A stretch of DNA of 64,000 nucleotides from Parapusillimonas granuli (lineage in GTDB: Bacteria > Pseudomonadota > Gammaproteobacteria > Burkholderiales > Burkholderiaceae_B), in the NCBI RefSeq assembly GCF_013416525.1, contig NZ_JACCEM010000005.1, positions 310,001 to 374,000 of the forward strand. Direction: 5' to 3'. The translations under genes were made by a program, and so were the position numbers. The notes under the pieces were generated by a model, which was not told where the DNA came from, made no database searches, and worked only from the letters and a program-made list of their open reading frames with translations. Within the stretch, counting starts at the first letter, position 1, and each line of letters begins with the position of its first letter. Below, one piece after another: positions 36,229-45,151 of the stretch.

Positions 36229-37264
36229 CCTTCAAGGCCTGTTCGCGCGACGCGTTGCCGAACACTTCGTAGGCCTGCATGAAGTCCTTGAAGGCGAACC
36301 GGTGCGTGATCAGCTGTTCGGGCTGCAGCTTGCCGGACTCGACGGTCTTCAACAGCATGGGCGTGGTGTTGGTGTTGACCAGCCCGGTCGTGATGGTGAC
36401 GTTCTGGATCCACAAATTCTGCAGTTCCAGGTTCACGGCCGCGCCGTGCACCCCCACGTTGGCCAGGTGGCCGCCGGGGCGCAGCACGCGCTGGCAGATG
36501 TCGAAGGTTTGCGGTATGCCCACGGCTTCGATCGCGACGTCGACGCCGTCCCGGGTTTCCTTGCGGATCGCCTCGACCGCGTCGCCCTGGCCGCTGTTCA
36601 CGGTATGGGTCGCGCCGAATTTCTTCGCCAGTTCCAGGCGGGCGTCGTCCACGTCGACCATGATCAGCTTGGACGGCGAATAGAACTGGGCCGTCAGCAG
36701 CGCCGCCATGCCCACGGGGCCGGCGCCCACGATGGCCACGGTATCGCCCGGCTGGACCTGGCCGTACAGGACGCCGATTTCGAAGCCCGTGGGCAGGATG
36801 TCGCTGAGCATGACCAGCGCTTCTTCATCGCTGCCCGCCTTGACGGGATACAGGCTGTTGTCCGCATGCGGGATGCGCACGTATTCCGCCTGGGTGCCGT
36901 CGATGAGATGGCCGAGGATCCAGCCGCCGTCTTCGCAGTGCGAGTACATCTGCTTCTTGCAGTATTCGCACTTGCCGCAAGCGGTGATGCAGGAAATCAG
37001 CACGCGGTCGCCCTTCTTGAAGTTGCTGACCGCGCTGCCGACTTCCTCCACGATGCCCACGCCTTCGTGGCCCAGGATGCGGCCGGCGGTGACGGCGGGC
37101 ACGTCGCCCTTCAGGATGTGCAGGTCGGTGCCGCAAATAGTGGTTTTGACGATGCGGACGATGGCGTCCGTAGGCTGCGCGATCGTCGGCACGGGAACCG
37201 TCGCGAAGGTTTTCTTGCCCGGCGCCTCATAGACGACGGCTTTCATTTGGGATGGCAAAGCCAT
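36209..37264 (-). CDS. Zinc-dependent medium-chain alcohol dehydrogenase
   Basis: A 351-residue medium-chain dehydrogenase. Catalytic zinc ligands are seen in TTICGTDLHI and ILGHEGVGIVEEVG; a structural zinc lobe lies in ACGKCEYCKKQMYSHC. The Rossmann motif is VAIVGAGPVGMAALL. It oxidises an alcohol or threonine-like substrate with NAD(P)+; the substrate class is unclear. The ATG at 37264 has an excellent AAGGAGGCAGTC site and is preferred over an upstream frame extension. It is divergent from hyuA, and the shared intergenic region holds a perfect palindrome at 37303-37319. Confidence 0.9.
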   Translation of the reverse strand: MALPSQMKAVVYEAPGKKTFATVPVPTIAQPTDAIVRIVKTTICGTDLHILKGDVPAVTAGRILGHEGVGIVEEVGSAVSNFKKGDRVLISCITACGKCEYCKKQMYSHCEDGGWILGHLIDGTQAEYVRIPHADNSLYPVKAGSDEEALVMLSDILPTGFEIGVLYGQVQPGDTVAIVGAGPVGMAALLTAQFYSPSKLIMVDVDDARLELAKKFGATHTVNSGQGDAVEAIRKETRDGVDVAIEAVGIPQTFDICQRVLRPGGHLANVGVHGAAVNLELQNLWIQNVTITTGLVNTNTTPMLLKTVESGKLQPEQLITHRFAFKDFMQAYEVFGNASREQALKVIVDNQ

Positions 37265-37302
37265 GACTGCCTCCTTGTACAACACGAGAAATAGGGGGAG
37301 TG

Positions 37303-37319
37303 TGATAATTCAATTATCA
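37303..37319. promoter_or_regulatory. Perfect palindrome in adh/hyuA divergent region
   Basis: TGATAATTCAATTATCA has perfect 7-base arms around a 3-base centre, in an AT-rich island between two divergent genes. It is probably an operator. No regulator gene is adjacent, so the binding protein is unknown. Confidence 0.45.
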
Positions 37320-37439
37320 TATTCTCACATGAACGCGGCATGCGCGTTGACATTGCGCAAGCGACAACCCGCGCTGCGCGGCCTCTTGCTCAGCTCCTAT
37401 AATGTCCGCCTTCGAGGAATCAGAGCGGGAGGCCGAATT

Positions 37440-39557
37440 TTGGCGAAATGGGCGATAGGCATTGACATAGGCGGGACTTTCACGGACCTGGTGGCGATCG
37501 AATACGTCAGCGGTGCGCTGCACAGTCTCAAGATACTCACGACGCACACCGATCCCGCCACCGCGGTGGTGGACGGGGTGGGCCGCCTGATGCGCGAAAA
37601 CGGCATCGCGGCGCGGGACGTGCTGAACGTGACGCACGCCACCACCTTGTTCACGAACGCCCTCATCGAGCGGCGTGGCGCCCGCACCGGCATGCTGACG
37701 ACCCAGGGCTTCCGGGACATCATAGAGATGGGCAACGAGCGCAAATACGATCTGTATGACCTGCGCCTGGACCGCATCGCGCCGCTGGCGCCCCGGACGC
37801 TGCGGGGCGAAGTGGCGGGCCGGCTCGACGCCCAGGGGCGCGAGATCGAAGCGCTCGACGTCGACCAGGCCTTGCGGGTCACCGGCGGGCTGGTGGCGGA
37901 CGGCGTGGTGTCGCTGGCGGTCTGCCTGCTGCATGCCTACAAGTCCGATGTCCATGAGCAGCGTCTGAAGGCCGCCATCGAGCAGGCCTATCCGGGGCTC
38001 GCGCTGACGCTGTCTTCGGAGATCGCGCCGGTGATCCGCGAATACGAGCGCATGTCCACCACCTTGGCCAACGCCTACATCAAGCCGATGGCCCAGGGGT
38101 ATCTGGACACGCTCGCCCAGCGCCTGCGCGAACTCGGCCTGCGCAGCGAGATCCTGATGATGCTGTCCAACGGCGGCCTGTCGCACCTGGAAGACGCCAA
38201 GGCCCACCCCATATCGCTGCTGGAATCCGGCCCCGCGGCCGGCGTCGTGTCGGCCGTGCATCACAGCCTGCGCGAAGGCAAGGGCGATCTGCTGGCCTTC
38301 GACATGGGCGGCACCACGGCCAAGCTCTGCCTGATCGAGCAAGGCCGGCCCTCGGTCACCTTCGGCTTCGAAGCCGCCCGGCAGCAGCGCTTCGCCGAAG
38401 GCAGCGGCATGCCCATCAGCATCACCACGGTGGACCTGATAGAGATCGGCGCCGGCGGCGGCAGCATCGCCCACCAGGACGAGCTGGGCCTGCTCAAGGT
38501 CGGCCCGCAAAGCGCGGGTTCGGAACCGGGGCCGGTGTGCTACGGGCGCGGCGGCGAACAGCCCGCGGTGACCGATGCCAATCTGATCCTCGGCTACCTG
38601 AACGGCGGTTATTTCGCGGGCGGCACGCTGCCCATAGACATCGATGCGGCGCGCGCGAGCTACGCCGGGCTGGGGGCCGCGCTGGGCCGCCATCCGGACG
38701 ACGTGGCATGGGGCGTGCACGACATCGTCGCCGAGAACATGGCGGCGGCCGCGCGGGTGCACGTGGCGGAACGCGGCAAGGATCCCCGCAATTTCGTGCT
38801 GGTCGCGACGGGCGGGGGCGGCCCCCTGCATGCCTATTATCTTGCCCGCAAGATCGGGGTGAAGACCATCGTCTGCCCCCCGGACGCGGGCGTGGCGTCG
38901 GCGTTCGGCCTCCTGGTCTCGTCGGCGCGCACCGACCGTTCCCGCACGGTCAGCTTCAAGCCGGCCACCGACTCGGTGGCGCAGCTTGAAGACATGTACG
39001 CGGCGCTGGAGCGGGAAGTGGCCGCCAACCTGGAAACCCTGTCCGGCAGCTTCGGCCCCTGCGTGCTGCGCCGGCGGGCCGATGGCCGGTTCATCGGCCA
39101 GGGCTTCAACCTCACGGTGGACCTTCCCGACGGCCCTTATGCCGGCGATCCGGCCTCGGGCGGGCCGGGCGCGGCAAGCTGGCCGGCGCGGCTCGAACAG
39201 ACGTTCCGCAAGGAATACGAACACAAGTTCGGGCGCACGCCGCCCAACGTGCCAGTGGAGCTCGTGAACCTGCGCGTGACCGGCCTGGCCGCGCCGCGCC
39301 GGCCATTCGAATCGTCCCGGCGCGCGGCGGCCGGCGCGGCGGCGCCGGTGGCGGTGCGCGCGGTGTATTTCAAGGAATCGGGCGGCTTCGTCCAGACGCC
39401 GGTCTATCGGCGCGAAACCCTGCCCACGGGATTCCAGGCCCAGGGGCCGCTGCTGGTCGAAGAACCGAGCACCACCCTGGTGGTCGGCCCCCTGGGGCAT
39501 GTCGAGGTGGCGCCGTCCGGTAGCCTGGTGGTCAGCATTGAGGACTTGCAAGCATGA
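37440..39557 (+). CDS. hyuA: Hydantoinase/5-oxoprolinase family protein, HyuA subunit
   Basis: A 705-residue ASKHA-fold subunit of the ATP-dependent hydantoinase/oxoprolinase family. It shows phosphate-1 motif IGIDIGGTFTDLVAIE, the DMGGTTAKLCLIE phosphate-2 motif and the GAGGGSIAHQD segment, with a C-terminal domain like that of acetone carboxylase and N-methylhydantoinase. I choose TTG at 37440 because GGGAGG lies seven bases before it and the domain begins at once (AKWAIGIDIGG); an ATG earlier in the frame lies in the promoter. Its stop overlaps the hyuB start. The substrate, a lactam, hydantoin or ketone, is unknown. Confidence 0.88.
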   Translation: MAKWAIGIDIGGTFTDLVAIEYVSGALHSLKILTTHTDPATAVVDGVGRLMRENGIAARDVLNVTHATTLFTNALIERRGARTGMLTTQGFRDIIEMGNERKYDLYDLRLDRIAPLAPRTLRGEVAGRLDAQGREIEALDVDQALRVTGGLVADGVVSLAVCLLHAYKSDVHEQRLKAAIEQAYPGLALTLSSEIAPVIREYERMSTTLANAYIKPMAQGYLDTLAQRLRELGLRSEILMMLSNGGLSHLEDAKAHPISLLESGPAAGVVSAVHHSLREGKGDLLAFDMGGTTAKLCLIEQGRPSVTFGFEAARQQRFAEGSGMPISITTVDLIEIGAGGGSIAHQDELGLLKVGPQSAGSEPGPVCYGRGGEQPAVTDANLILGYLNGGYFAGGTLPIDIDAARASYAGLGAALGRHPDDVAWGVHDIVAENMAAAARVHVAERGKDPRNFVLVATGGGGPLHAYYLARKIGVKTIVCPPDAGVASAFGLLVSSARTDRSRTVSFKPATDSVAQLEDMYAALEREVAANLETLSGSFGPCVLRRRADGRFIGQGFNLTVDLPDGPYAGDPASGGPGAASWPARLEQTFRKEYEHKFGRTPPNVPVELVNLRVTGLAAPRRPFESSRRAAAGAAAPVAVRAVYFKESGGFVQTPVYRRETLPTGFQAQGPLLVEEPSTTLVVGPLGHVEVAPSGSLVVSIEDLQA

Positions 39558-41170
39558 AAAATCCCGTCGATCCGGCGTCCGACGCCATTTTCCTCGAAGT
39601 GTTCTGGACCCGCATCCGCTCGATCGTGACGGAAGCGGCCAAGGTGATCGTGCGCACGTCGTTCTCGACGCTGTCCTCGGAGGCCAACGACTTCGCCGTG
39701 GTGCTGACCGATGCGCGCGGCCAGACCCTGGCCGAGAACGCCGGCGCCATCCCGTCTTTCATCGGCACTCTGCCGAAAACCGTGCAGGCCACCGTGGCGG
39801 CCATCGGCATGGACGCCATGCGGCCCGGCGACATCTTCATCACCAACAATCCATGGATAGGCACGGGCCACTTGAACGACGTCTGCCTGGTCAAGCCGAT
39901 TTTCCATGGCGAACGCATCGTCGGCTTCGCCGCAACGACCGGCCACGTGCCCGACATCGGCGGGAAGATCCGCTCCGTCGACGCGCGCGAGCTGTTCGAA
40001 GAAGGCTTCCACATTCCCATCATGCATTTCCTGCGCGAAGGCAAGGCCGACGACACGCTGCTGAGCCTGCTGCGCGCCAACGTGCGCACGCCGGACCTCA
40101 CGGTGGGCGACATCTGGTGCCACGCGGGCGCGGCCGAGCTCATCGCGCGGCGGGTGGCCGACCTGCTTCAGGAATACGGGCTGCACGAGCTCGACAGCCT
40201 GGCCGACGCCTTGTTCGACCGCAGCGAGCAGGCCATGCGCAAAGCGATCGCGGCCCTGCCGGACGGCGAATACCGCTACGGCATGGACACCGACGGCTTC
40301 GCCGAGCCCTTCCGTTTCAACGTGACCGTCCGCATCGCGGGCGGCGAGCTCGAATGCGATTTCGCCGGCTCGTCGCCGCAGCAGCCCCGGGCCATCAACT
40401 GCGTGCTGGCCTACACCAACGCCATGGCGGTGTACGCGATAAAAAGCCTGCTGCTGCCCGATCTTCCCAACAACCACGGCCTGTTCCGGCCGCTGCGGGT
40501 GACCGCGCCGCAGGGCTCCATCCTGAACCCGGTGCCGCCCGCGCCGGTCGGGGGGCGGTCGTGCACCGGCCATTACGTGCCCACCGTGGTGTTCGGCGCG
40601 CTCTATCCCGTGCTGCCCGAACGCGTCATGGCGGGCGTGGGTTCGCCGGTGTGGATCACCAACATGAACGGCATACGCGAAAACGGCAAGCCCTTCGCCA
40701 CCGTGCTCTTCTACAACGGCGGGATGGGCGCCACGGCCGGCAAGGACGGCGCCTCGGTCATGTCCTGGCCCAGCAATATCTCCCCCACGCCCATCGAAAT
40801 CGCCGAGCGCGATTCTCCCCTGCAGTTCCGCTACAAGCGCCTGTGCCCCGATTCCGGGGGGAAAGGCGAATTCCGGGGCGGCCTGGGCGAAGAGATATGT
40901 TTCGTCAGCCGGCATACCGGTCCGCTGTCCGTGGTCTTCCTGACCGAACGCATCAAGGTGCCGGCGCCGGGCCTGGGCGGCGGCGAGGAAGGCGGCCGCG
41001 GCGCGGTCCTGATCAACGGCCGTCCCATCGACTCGCGCGTGCCGCAGGTATTGCAGCCGGGCGACGAGGTCACGCTGCGCACGCCGGGCGGCGGCGGCTT
41101 CGGGCCGGCCGAGCGGCGGGCACAGGCGGCGCGCGACCGCGATCGCGAATTGGGTTATACCTGCGCGTGA
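39554..41170 (+). CDS. hyuB: Hydantoinase B/oxoprolinase family protein
   Basis: A 538-residue partner subunit of HyuA. Features are EAAKVIVRTSFSTLSSEANDF near the N terminus, GDIFITNNPWIGTGHLNDV with the metal-binding His/Asp region, CDFAGSSPQQPRAINC, and GGRGAVLINGRP with TPGGGGFGPAERR at the end. The two subunits together hydrolyse a cyclic amide or carboxylate in an ATP-dependent manner in known members. It overlaps hyuA by four bases (ATGA). The Bug receptor gene follows after 145 bases on the same strand and may supply the substrate. Confidence 0.9.
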   Translation: MKNPVDPASDAIFLEVFWTRIRSIVTEAAKVIVRTSFSTLSSEANDFAVVLTDARGQTLAENAGAIPSFIGTLPKTVQATVAAIGMDAMRPGDIFITNNPWIGTGHLNDVCLVKPIFHGERIVGFAATTGHVPDIGGKIRSVDARELFEEGFHIPIMHFLREGKADDTLLSLLRANVRTPDLTVGDIWCHAGAAELIARRVADLLQEYGLHELDSLADALFDRSEQAMRKAIAALPDGEYRYGMDTDGFAEPFRFNVTVRIAGGELECDFAGSSPQQPRAINCVLAYTNAMAVYAIKSLLLPDLPNNHGLFRPLRVTAPQGSILNPVPPAPVGGRSCTGHYVPTVVFGALYPVLPERVMAGVGSPVWITNMNGIRENGKPFATVLFYNGGMGATAGKDGASVMSWPSNISPTPIEIAERDSPLQFRYKRLCPDSGGKGEFRGGLGEEICFVSRHTGPLSVVFLTERIKVPAPGLGGGEEGGRGAVLINGRPIDSRVPQVLQPGDEVTLRTPGGGGFGPAERRAQAARDRDRELGYTCA

Positions 41171-41315
41171 TTAAAAACACTGATTTCCGGCACATGGGTA
41201 ATATGGATATGATCGATAGGTATTAGACAAAGCGGGTTGCCGCTGCAATACTGCTTTTCCTCTTCTCCAGCAAGAACTCCCGGCGGTTCGCCCGCCGATC
41301 ATCGTGGTGTCCATC

Positions 41316-42281
41316 ATGTCTATCGCACGTTTCTTCACGGCCGTGGCGCTTGCCGCCGGCATCGGTCTGGCGGCTCCCGCCTCGGCGTCCGGGTTCCCGG
41401 ACAAGCCCGTCACCCTCGTGGTCGGTTTCTCTCCCGGCAGCAGCATCGACCTGGTGGCGCGCACCGTGGCCAAGAAACTTTCCGAAAAAATCGGCCAGCC
41501 CGTGATCGTCGAGAACAAGTCGGGCGCGGGCGGCAACCTGGCGGCCGACTACGTGGCCCGCGGCAAGGCCGACGGCTACAACCTGCTGGTCGTCGCCAAC
41601 AGCATCGCCATCAGCCCGGCGCTGTACAAAGACCTGAAGTTCGACGTCAAGAAGGATCTGGCCGCGGTGGCCTACCTGGGCATAGGCCCCGTGATCCTGA
41701 AGGTGCGCAAGGACCTGGGCGTCGATACGCTGCAGGAGCTCGTCGCCTACGCGAAAGCGAATCCCGGCAAGTTGAACTACGGCTCTTCGGGCGTGGGTGG
41801 GACGCCCCACATGGCGACCGTGCTGTTCAACCAGGTCGCGGGCACCAATATGGTGCACATCCCCTACAAGGGCGGCGCGGACGCCCTGGCCGCCCTGCTG
41901 GGCGGGCAGGTCGACTTGCTGATCAACCCCTTGCTGGGCGACACGGCGTCCGACCGGATCAAGTCGCTGGCCATCACCGGCGAGCAGCGTTCGGTGCTGG
42001 CGCCCGACGTGCCCACTTTCAAGGAGCTCGGGTATCCCGAGTACGACGTGGGCGTCTATTACGGCATCATGGGCCCGAAGGCCATGCCCAGGGACGTCGT
42101 GGACAAGCTGAACGCCGGCTTCAATGAAGCGCTGGCCGACCCCGAAGTGGTCGAGGCCTTGAGCACCCGCAGCGGCATCGTCCTGAAGGCGGGCAGCGCG
42201 GAAGACTTCCAGCGCTTCCTGGACAAGGACATCGAGCTCTGGCGCGAAGTCGTCGAGCGCAACAAGAACGTCCTGAACTGA
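41316..42281 (+). CDS. Bug/TctC-family periplasmic solute receptor
   Basis: A 321-residue receptor. The signal peptide ends near PASAS (about residue 25). The mature N terminus is GFPDKPVTLVVGFSPGSSID, with VIVENKSGAGGNLAADYVA and ADGYNLLVVAN, the typical Bug ligand loops. An SSxD variant replaces the common GGxxD. It lies downstream of hyuAB and may bind a hydantoin, lactam or carboxylate substrate; a separate promoter in the 145-base gap is possible. No cognate permease is adjacent. The ATG at 41316 is used; a GTG at 41304 would add four residues. Confidence 0.92.
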   Translation: MSIARFFTAVALAAGIGLAAPASASGFPDKPVTLVVGFSPGSSIDLVARTVAKKLSEKIGQPVIVENKSGAGGNLAADYVARGKADGYNLLVVANSIAISPALYKDLKFDVKKDLAAVAYLGIGPVILKVRKDLGVDTLQELVAYAKANPGKLNYGSSGVGGTPHMATVLFNQVAGTNMVHIPYKGGADALAALLGGQVDLLINPLLGDTASDRIKSLAITGEQRSVLAPDVPTFKELGYPEYDVGVYYGIMGPKAMPRDVVDKLNAGFNEALADPEVVEALSTRSGIVLKAGSAEDFQRFLDKDIELWREVVERNKNVLN

Positions 42282-42289
42282 AACATCCT

Positions 42290-42319
42290 CTGGGGCCCGT
42301 CAATGCTGACGGGCCCCAG
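42290..42319. terminator. Strong bidirectional terminator-like hairpin
   Basis: A perfect 13-bp stem (CTGGGGCCCGTCA with TGACGGGCCCCAG) and a 4-base ATGC loop lie between the convergent Bug and garD genes. It is the longest perfect hairpin I found in the window. Confidence 0.65.
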
Positions 42320-42340
42320 GGTCTTGCAACGTCGACAGTC

Positions 42341-43912
42341 CTAGGTCACCGGGGCCGGGTTGAACAGCACCAGCGCATTGTGCAGCTTCCATTGCTCGGC
42401 CCAGGTCTTCCTGCGGCCGCTGGCGACATCCAGCATGTACCGGAATAGCTCCCAGCCCACTTCTTCGATGCTGGCCGAGCCGTCGGCGATCTTGCCCGCG
42501 TTGATGTCCATGAGGTCGTGCCAGCGGCGCGCCAGGTCGCTGCGCGTGGCGACCTTGATCACCGGGCAGGCCGCCAGGCCGTAAGGGGTGCCGCGCCCGG
42601 TGGTGAACACATGCAGATTCATGCCCGCCGCCAGTTGCAGCGTGCCGCAGATGAAATCGCTGGCGGGCGTCGCGGCGAAAGTCAGGCCCTTCCAGCGCAG
42701 CTTTTCGCCGGGCGCCAGCACGCCGGCGATGGGCGAGGAACCCGACTTCACGATGGATCCCATCGCTTTTTCCACGATGTTCGACAGGCCGCCTTTCTTG
42801 TTGCCCGGGGTGGTGTTGGCGCTGCGGTCCACGTGGCCGCGCTGCAGATAGGCGTCGTACCAGGCCATTTCGCGGATCATCGCCTGGGCGATCTCGGGCG
42901 ATGCCGCGCGCGCCGTGAGCTGCGCGATGCCGTCGCGCACCTCGGTGGTTTCTGAAAACATGACGCTGGCGCCCGCCCGGACCAGCAGGTCGGCGCAGTA
43001 GCCCACGGCCGGATTGGCGGTGACGCCCGAGAACGCGTCGCTGCCGCCGCACTGCACGCCCACCACCAGCTCGCTGGCGGACACGGTCTCGCGGCGGCGC
43101 GCGTCCAGCCGCGCCAGATGCCGTTCGGCCTGGCGCATGATGGATTCGACCATGGACATGAAGCCGACATGGGCGTCGTCCTGCAGGCAGACGACGTCGG
43201 CCTGCGCCGCCTCGCCGCGCTCGTCCCGCAGGGGAATGGAGCCGGGAGGCAGCAGCCGCTGGGGCTGGAGCTTTTCGCAGCCCAGGCTGACCACCATGAT
43301 TTCCCCGCCGAAGTTGGGGTTCAGGCTGATGTTGCGCAAGGTGCGTATGGGGATGGCGGCATCGGGCGCGTCGATCGCCACGCCGCAGCCATAGGCGTGT
43401 TCCAGCGCCACCACGTCGTCCACGTTGGGAAAGCGCGGCAGCAGTTCGGCGCGGATGCGCCGGACGGCGTGTTCGGTGACGCCGGCCACGCACTGGACGG
43501 TCTGGGTAATGGCCAGGATGTTGCGCGTGCCGACCGAACCGTCCGCGTTGCGATAGCCTTCAAAGGTATAGCCTTCCAGCGGGGGCGCCGGGCCGTTCCC
43601 GGCGGTGGCCATGGGAAGGCCGTCGAGCCCGCGGGCGCCGGGCATGTCCAGGCGCCGTTCGTGCACCCAGCTTCCGGCCGGCAGGGGCTCGGCGGCATAG
43701 CCGATGGGAACGCCGTAGCGCAGGACGGCCGCGCCCTTGTCCAGATCCACCAGGGCGACCTTGTGGCCCTGCGGGACGGCTTCGCGCAGCACGACGCCCG
43801 AGGGCAGGGCGGCGCCCGCCGGCAGGCCGCCGTCGTTGGCGACGATCACGACGTTGTCGCGGGCGTGCATCTGAATGGTGAGCGGGCTGGGGCCGGCTGG
43901 GGCGGACGGCAT
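42341..43912 (-). CDS. garD: Galactarate/altronate dehydratase family protein (UxaA/GarD)
   Basis: A 523-residue dehydratase with an N-terminal SAF domain (ending near residue 90) and the two UxaA-type domains. Visible family sequence includes [61 protein letters not shown] and [32 protein letters not shown]. It removes water from galactarate to give 5-keto-4-deoxy-glucarate (or altronate to 2-keto-3-deoxygluconate). The first is favoured by the adjacent glucarate dehydratase and shared LacI operators. One perfect operator (43949-43962) lies 37 bases before its start. Confidence 0.87.
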   Translation of the reverse strand: MPSAPAGPSPLTIQMHARDNVVIVANDGGLPAGAALPSGVVLREAVPQGHKVALVDLDKGAAVLRYGVPIGYAAEPLPAGSWVHERRLDMPGARGLDGLPMATAGNGPAPPLEGYTFEGYRNADGSVGTRNILAITQTVQCVAGVTEHAVRRIRAELLPRFPNVDDVVALEHAYGCGVAIDAPDAAIPIRTLRNISLNPNFGGEIMVVSLGCEKLQPQRLLPPGSIPLRDERGEAAQADVVCLQDDAHVGFMSMVESIMRQAERHLARLDARRRETVSASELVVGVQCGGSDAFSGVTANPAVGYCADLLVRAGASVMFSETTEVRDGIAQLTARAASPEIAQAMIREMAWYDAYLQRGHVDRSANTTPGNKKGGLSNIVEKAMGSIVKSGSSPIAGVLAPGEKLRWKGLTFAATPASDFICGTLQLAAGMNLHVFTTGRGTPYGLAACPVIKVATRSDLARRWHDLMDINAGKIADGSASIEEVGWELFRYMLDVASGRRKTWAEQWKLHNALVLFNPAPVT

Positions 43913-43948
43913 GCTGCGGTTCTCCTGCGTAAGCGCGATACCGAATTT

Positions 43949-43962
43949 GGTAGCGGTACCAT
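43949..43962. promoter_or_regulatory. LacI-type operator upstream of garD
   Basis: TGGTAGCGGTACCA, identical to four other sites near the glucarate genes when read on the proper strand. It lies 37 bases before the garD start on the minus strand and is likely bound by the LacI repressor encoded at 46563-47591. Confidence 0.8.
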
Positions 43963-44021
43963 TTTATGCCAAGGCGAGTCTTGCGAACGCACTTTTGGTG
44001 AAAACCCTAGCAAAGAATCGA

Positions 44022-44050
44022 TTGACGCTTGGTTTTGGTACCGCTACCAT
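44022..44050 (+). promoter_or_regulatory. Sigma-70-type promoter for Bug receptor gene with operator on the -10
   Basis: TTGACG (44022-44027), a 17-base spacer and TACCAT (44045-44050) match -35 and -10 hexamers with ideal spacing. The operator 44036-44049 covers the -10, so repressor binding would block RNA polymerase. The gudD promoter has the same geometry. Confidence 0.6.
44036..44049. promoter_or_regulatory. LacI-type operator 1 upstream of Bug receptor
   Basis: TGGTACCGCTACCA, overlapping the proposed -10 of the Bug receptor promoter. It is the reverse complement of the sites at 43949, 44063 and 46539, so the motif is conserved exactly in 14 bases. Confidence 0.8.
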
Positions 44051-44062
44051 CGATTTTGGCTG

Positions 44063-44076
44063 TGGTAGCGGTACCA
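44063..44076. promoter_or_regulatory. LacI-type operator 2 upstream of Bug receptor
   Basis: TGGTAGCGGTACCA, 27 bp downstream of operator 1 and 46 bases before the receptor ATG. A second site in this position could allow cooperative repression. Confidence 0.8.
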
Positions 44077-44122
44077 GCTTCGCGCGCGGTGCCCGTCCCA
44101 ATATACTCAGACAGGAGACAAC

Positions 44123-45076
44123 ATGAAAAAGATACTATGTGCGCTGGTGGCCACGTTCGCCATGTCGTCGGCGCAGGCATGGCCCGACGGCCCGGTAACG
44201 CTGGTGGTGCCGTTCCCGCCCGGCGGCTCCACCGACCTCATCGGCCGCGTCCTGGCGCCTGAATTGCAGGAAAGGCTGGGCGGAAACTTCGTGGTCGACA
44301 ACAAGGCCGGCGCAACCGGCACCATAGGCGCGGGCATCGTGGCGCGCTCCAAGCCGGACGGCAACACCATACTCGTTTCTTCGCTGGGGCCGTATGTGAT
44401 TGCGCCGCATCTGATGGACAAAGTCCCCTACAACGCGCTCACGGATTTCGATTATCTGACCGTCGCCGTGCAGGCGCCCAATGTCCTGGTGGTGCCGGAG
44501 TCTTCGCCGCACAAATCGATTGCGGACGTGATCGCCTTCCAGAAGGCGCAGCCCGGCGTCATGACTTTCGGTTCGTCGGGTTCGGGCAGCAGCGACCACC
44601 TGACGGCGGAGCTGTTCTGGCAGCAGACCGGCACCAGCGGTACGCACGTGCCCTACAAGGGCGGCGGGCCGGTCGTGACGGCTTTGCTGGGTTCGCAGAT
44701 CGATGCGTCTTTCATGAACATCAACACGGCGATGCCGCACATCCAGGCCGGGAAGTTCCGGGCGCTGGCGATCACCAGCGCGAAGCGTTCGGACCTGTTG
44801 CCGAGTGTTCCGACGCTGGAGGAGTCCGGGATCAAGGATGCGAATGTATATTCATGGCAGGCGGTGGCCGCGCCGCGCGGCTTGCCGGCCGACGTGAAGT
44901 CGAAGCTGCATGCGGCGCTGGTGGCCGGGCTGAACAGCCCGAAGGTGAAGCCGCGTTTGCTGGAGCTGGGTTTCGAGATCGTGGCGAACACGCCGGAGCA
45001 GTTCACCGCGTTTCAGGAGGCTGAGTTCCATCGTTGGAAGAATCTGATTTCCAGCCGGAACATCAAGTCGAATTGA
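44123..45076 (+). CDS. Bug/TctC-family periplasmic solute receptor, probably for sugar diacids
   Basis: A 317-residue receptor with a short signal peptide (MKKILCALVATFAMSSAQA) and the mature start WPDGPVTLVVPFPPGGSTDL. Ligand loops FVVDNKAGATGTIGAGIVA and KPDGNTILVSS are typical. It is controlled by a double LacI operator identical to that of gudD and lies divergent from garD. Co-regulation with galactarate and glucarate dehydratases makes a sugar diacid its likely ligand, an unusual uptake route compared with the MFS transporters used by enterobacteria. The permease partner is not encoded nearby. Confidence 0.92.
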   Translation: MKKILCALVATFAMSSAQAWPDGPVTLVVPFPPGGSTDLIGRVLAPELQERLGGNFVVDNKAGATGTIGAGIVARSKPDGNTILVSSLGPYVIAPHLMDKVPYNALTDFDYLTVAVQAPNVLVVPESSPHKSIADVIAFQKAQPGVMTFGSSGSGSSDHLTAELFWQQTGTSGTHVPYKGGGPVVTALLGSQIDASFMNINTAMPHIQAGKFRALAITSAKRSDLLPSVPTLEESGIKDANVYSWQAVAAPRGLPADVKSKLHAALVAGLNSPKVKPRLLELGFEIVANTPEQFTAFQEAEFHRWKNLISSRNIKSN

Positions 45077-45088
45077 TTTCGGGGCGGC

Positions 45089-45109
45089 GCTCGGGCCACC
45101 GGCCCGAGC
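45089..45109. terminator. Terminator-like hairpin between Bug receptor and gudD
   Basis: A perfect 9-bp stem (GCTCGGGCC with GGCCCGAGC) with a 3-base loop begins 13 bases after the receptor stop, between two convergent genes. Confidence 0.5.
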
Positions 45110-45151
45110 ACGAGTTCCGCGACCGCCCCGACACAACAAACACCGCGGCCC

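Noticed and set aside
37317-39551. A 744-codon open frame antisense to hyuA
   Set aside because: Its translation is rich in Arg, His and Gln with no domain I recognise, and it mirrors hyuA codon positions, as expected for GC-rich DNA. hyuA itself has clear motifs and a ribosome site.
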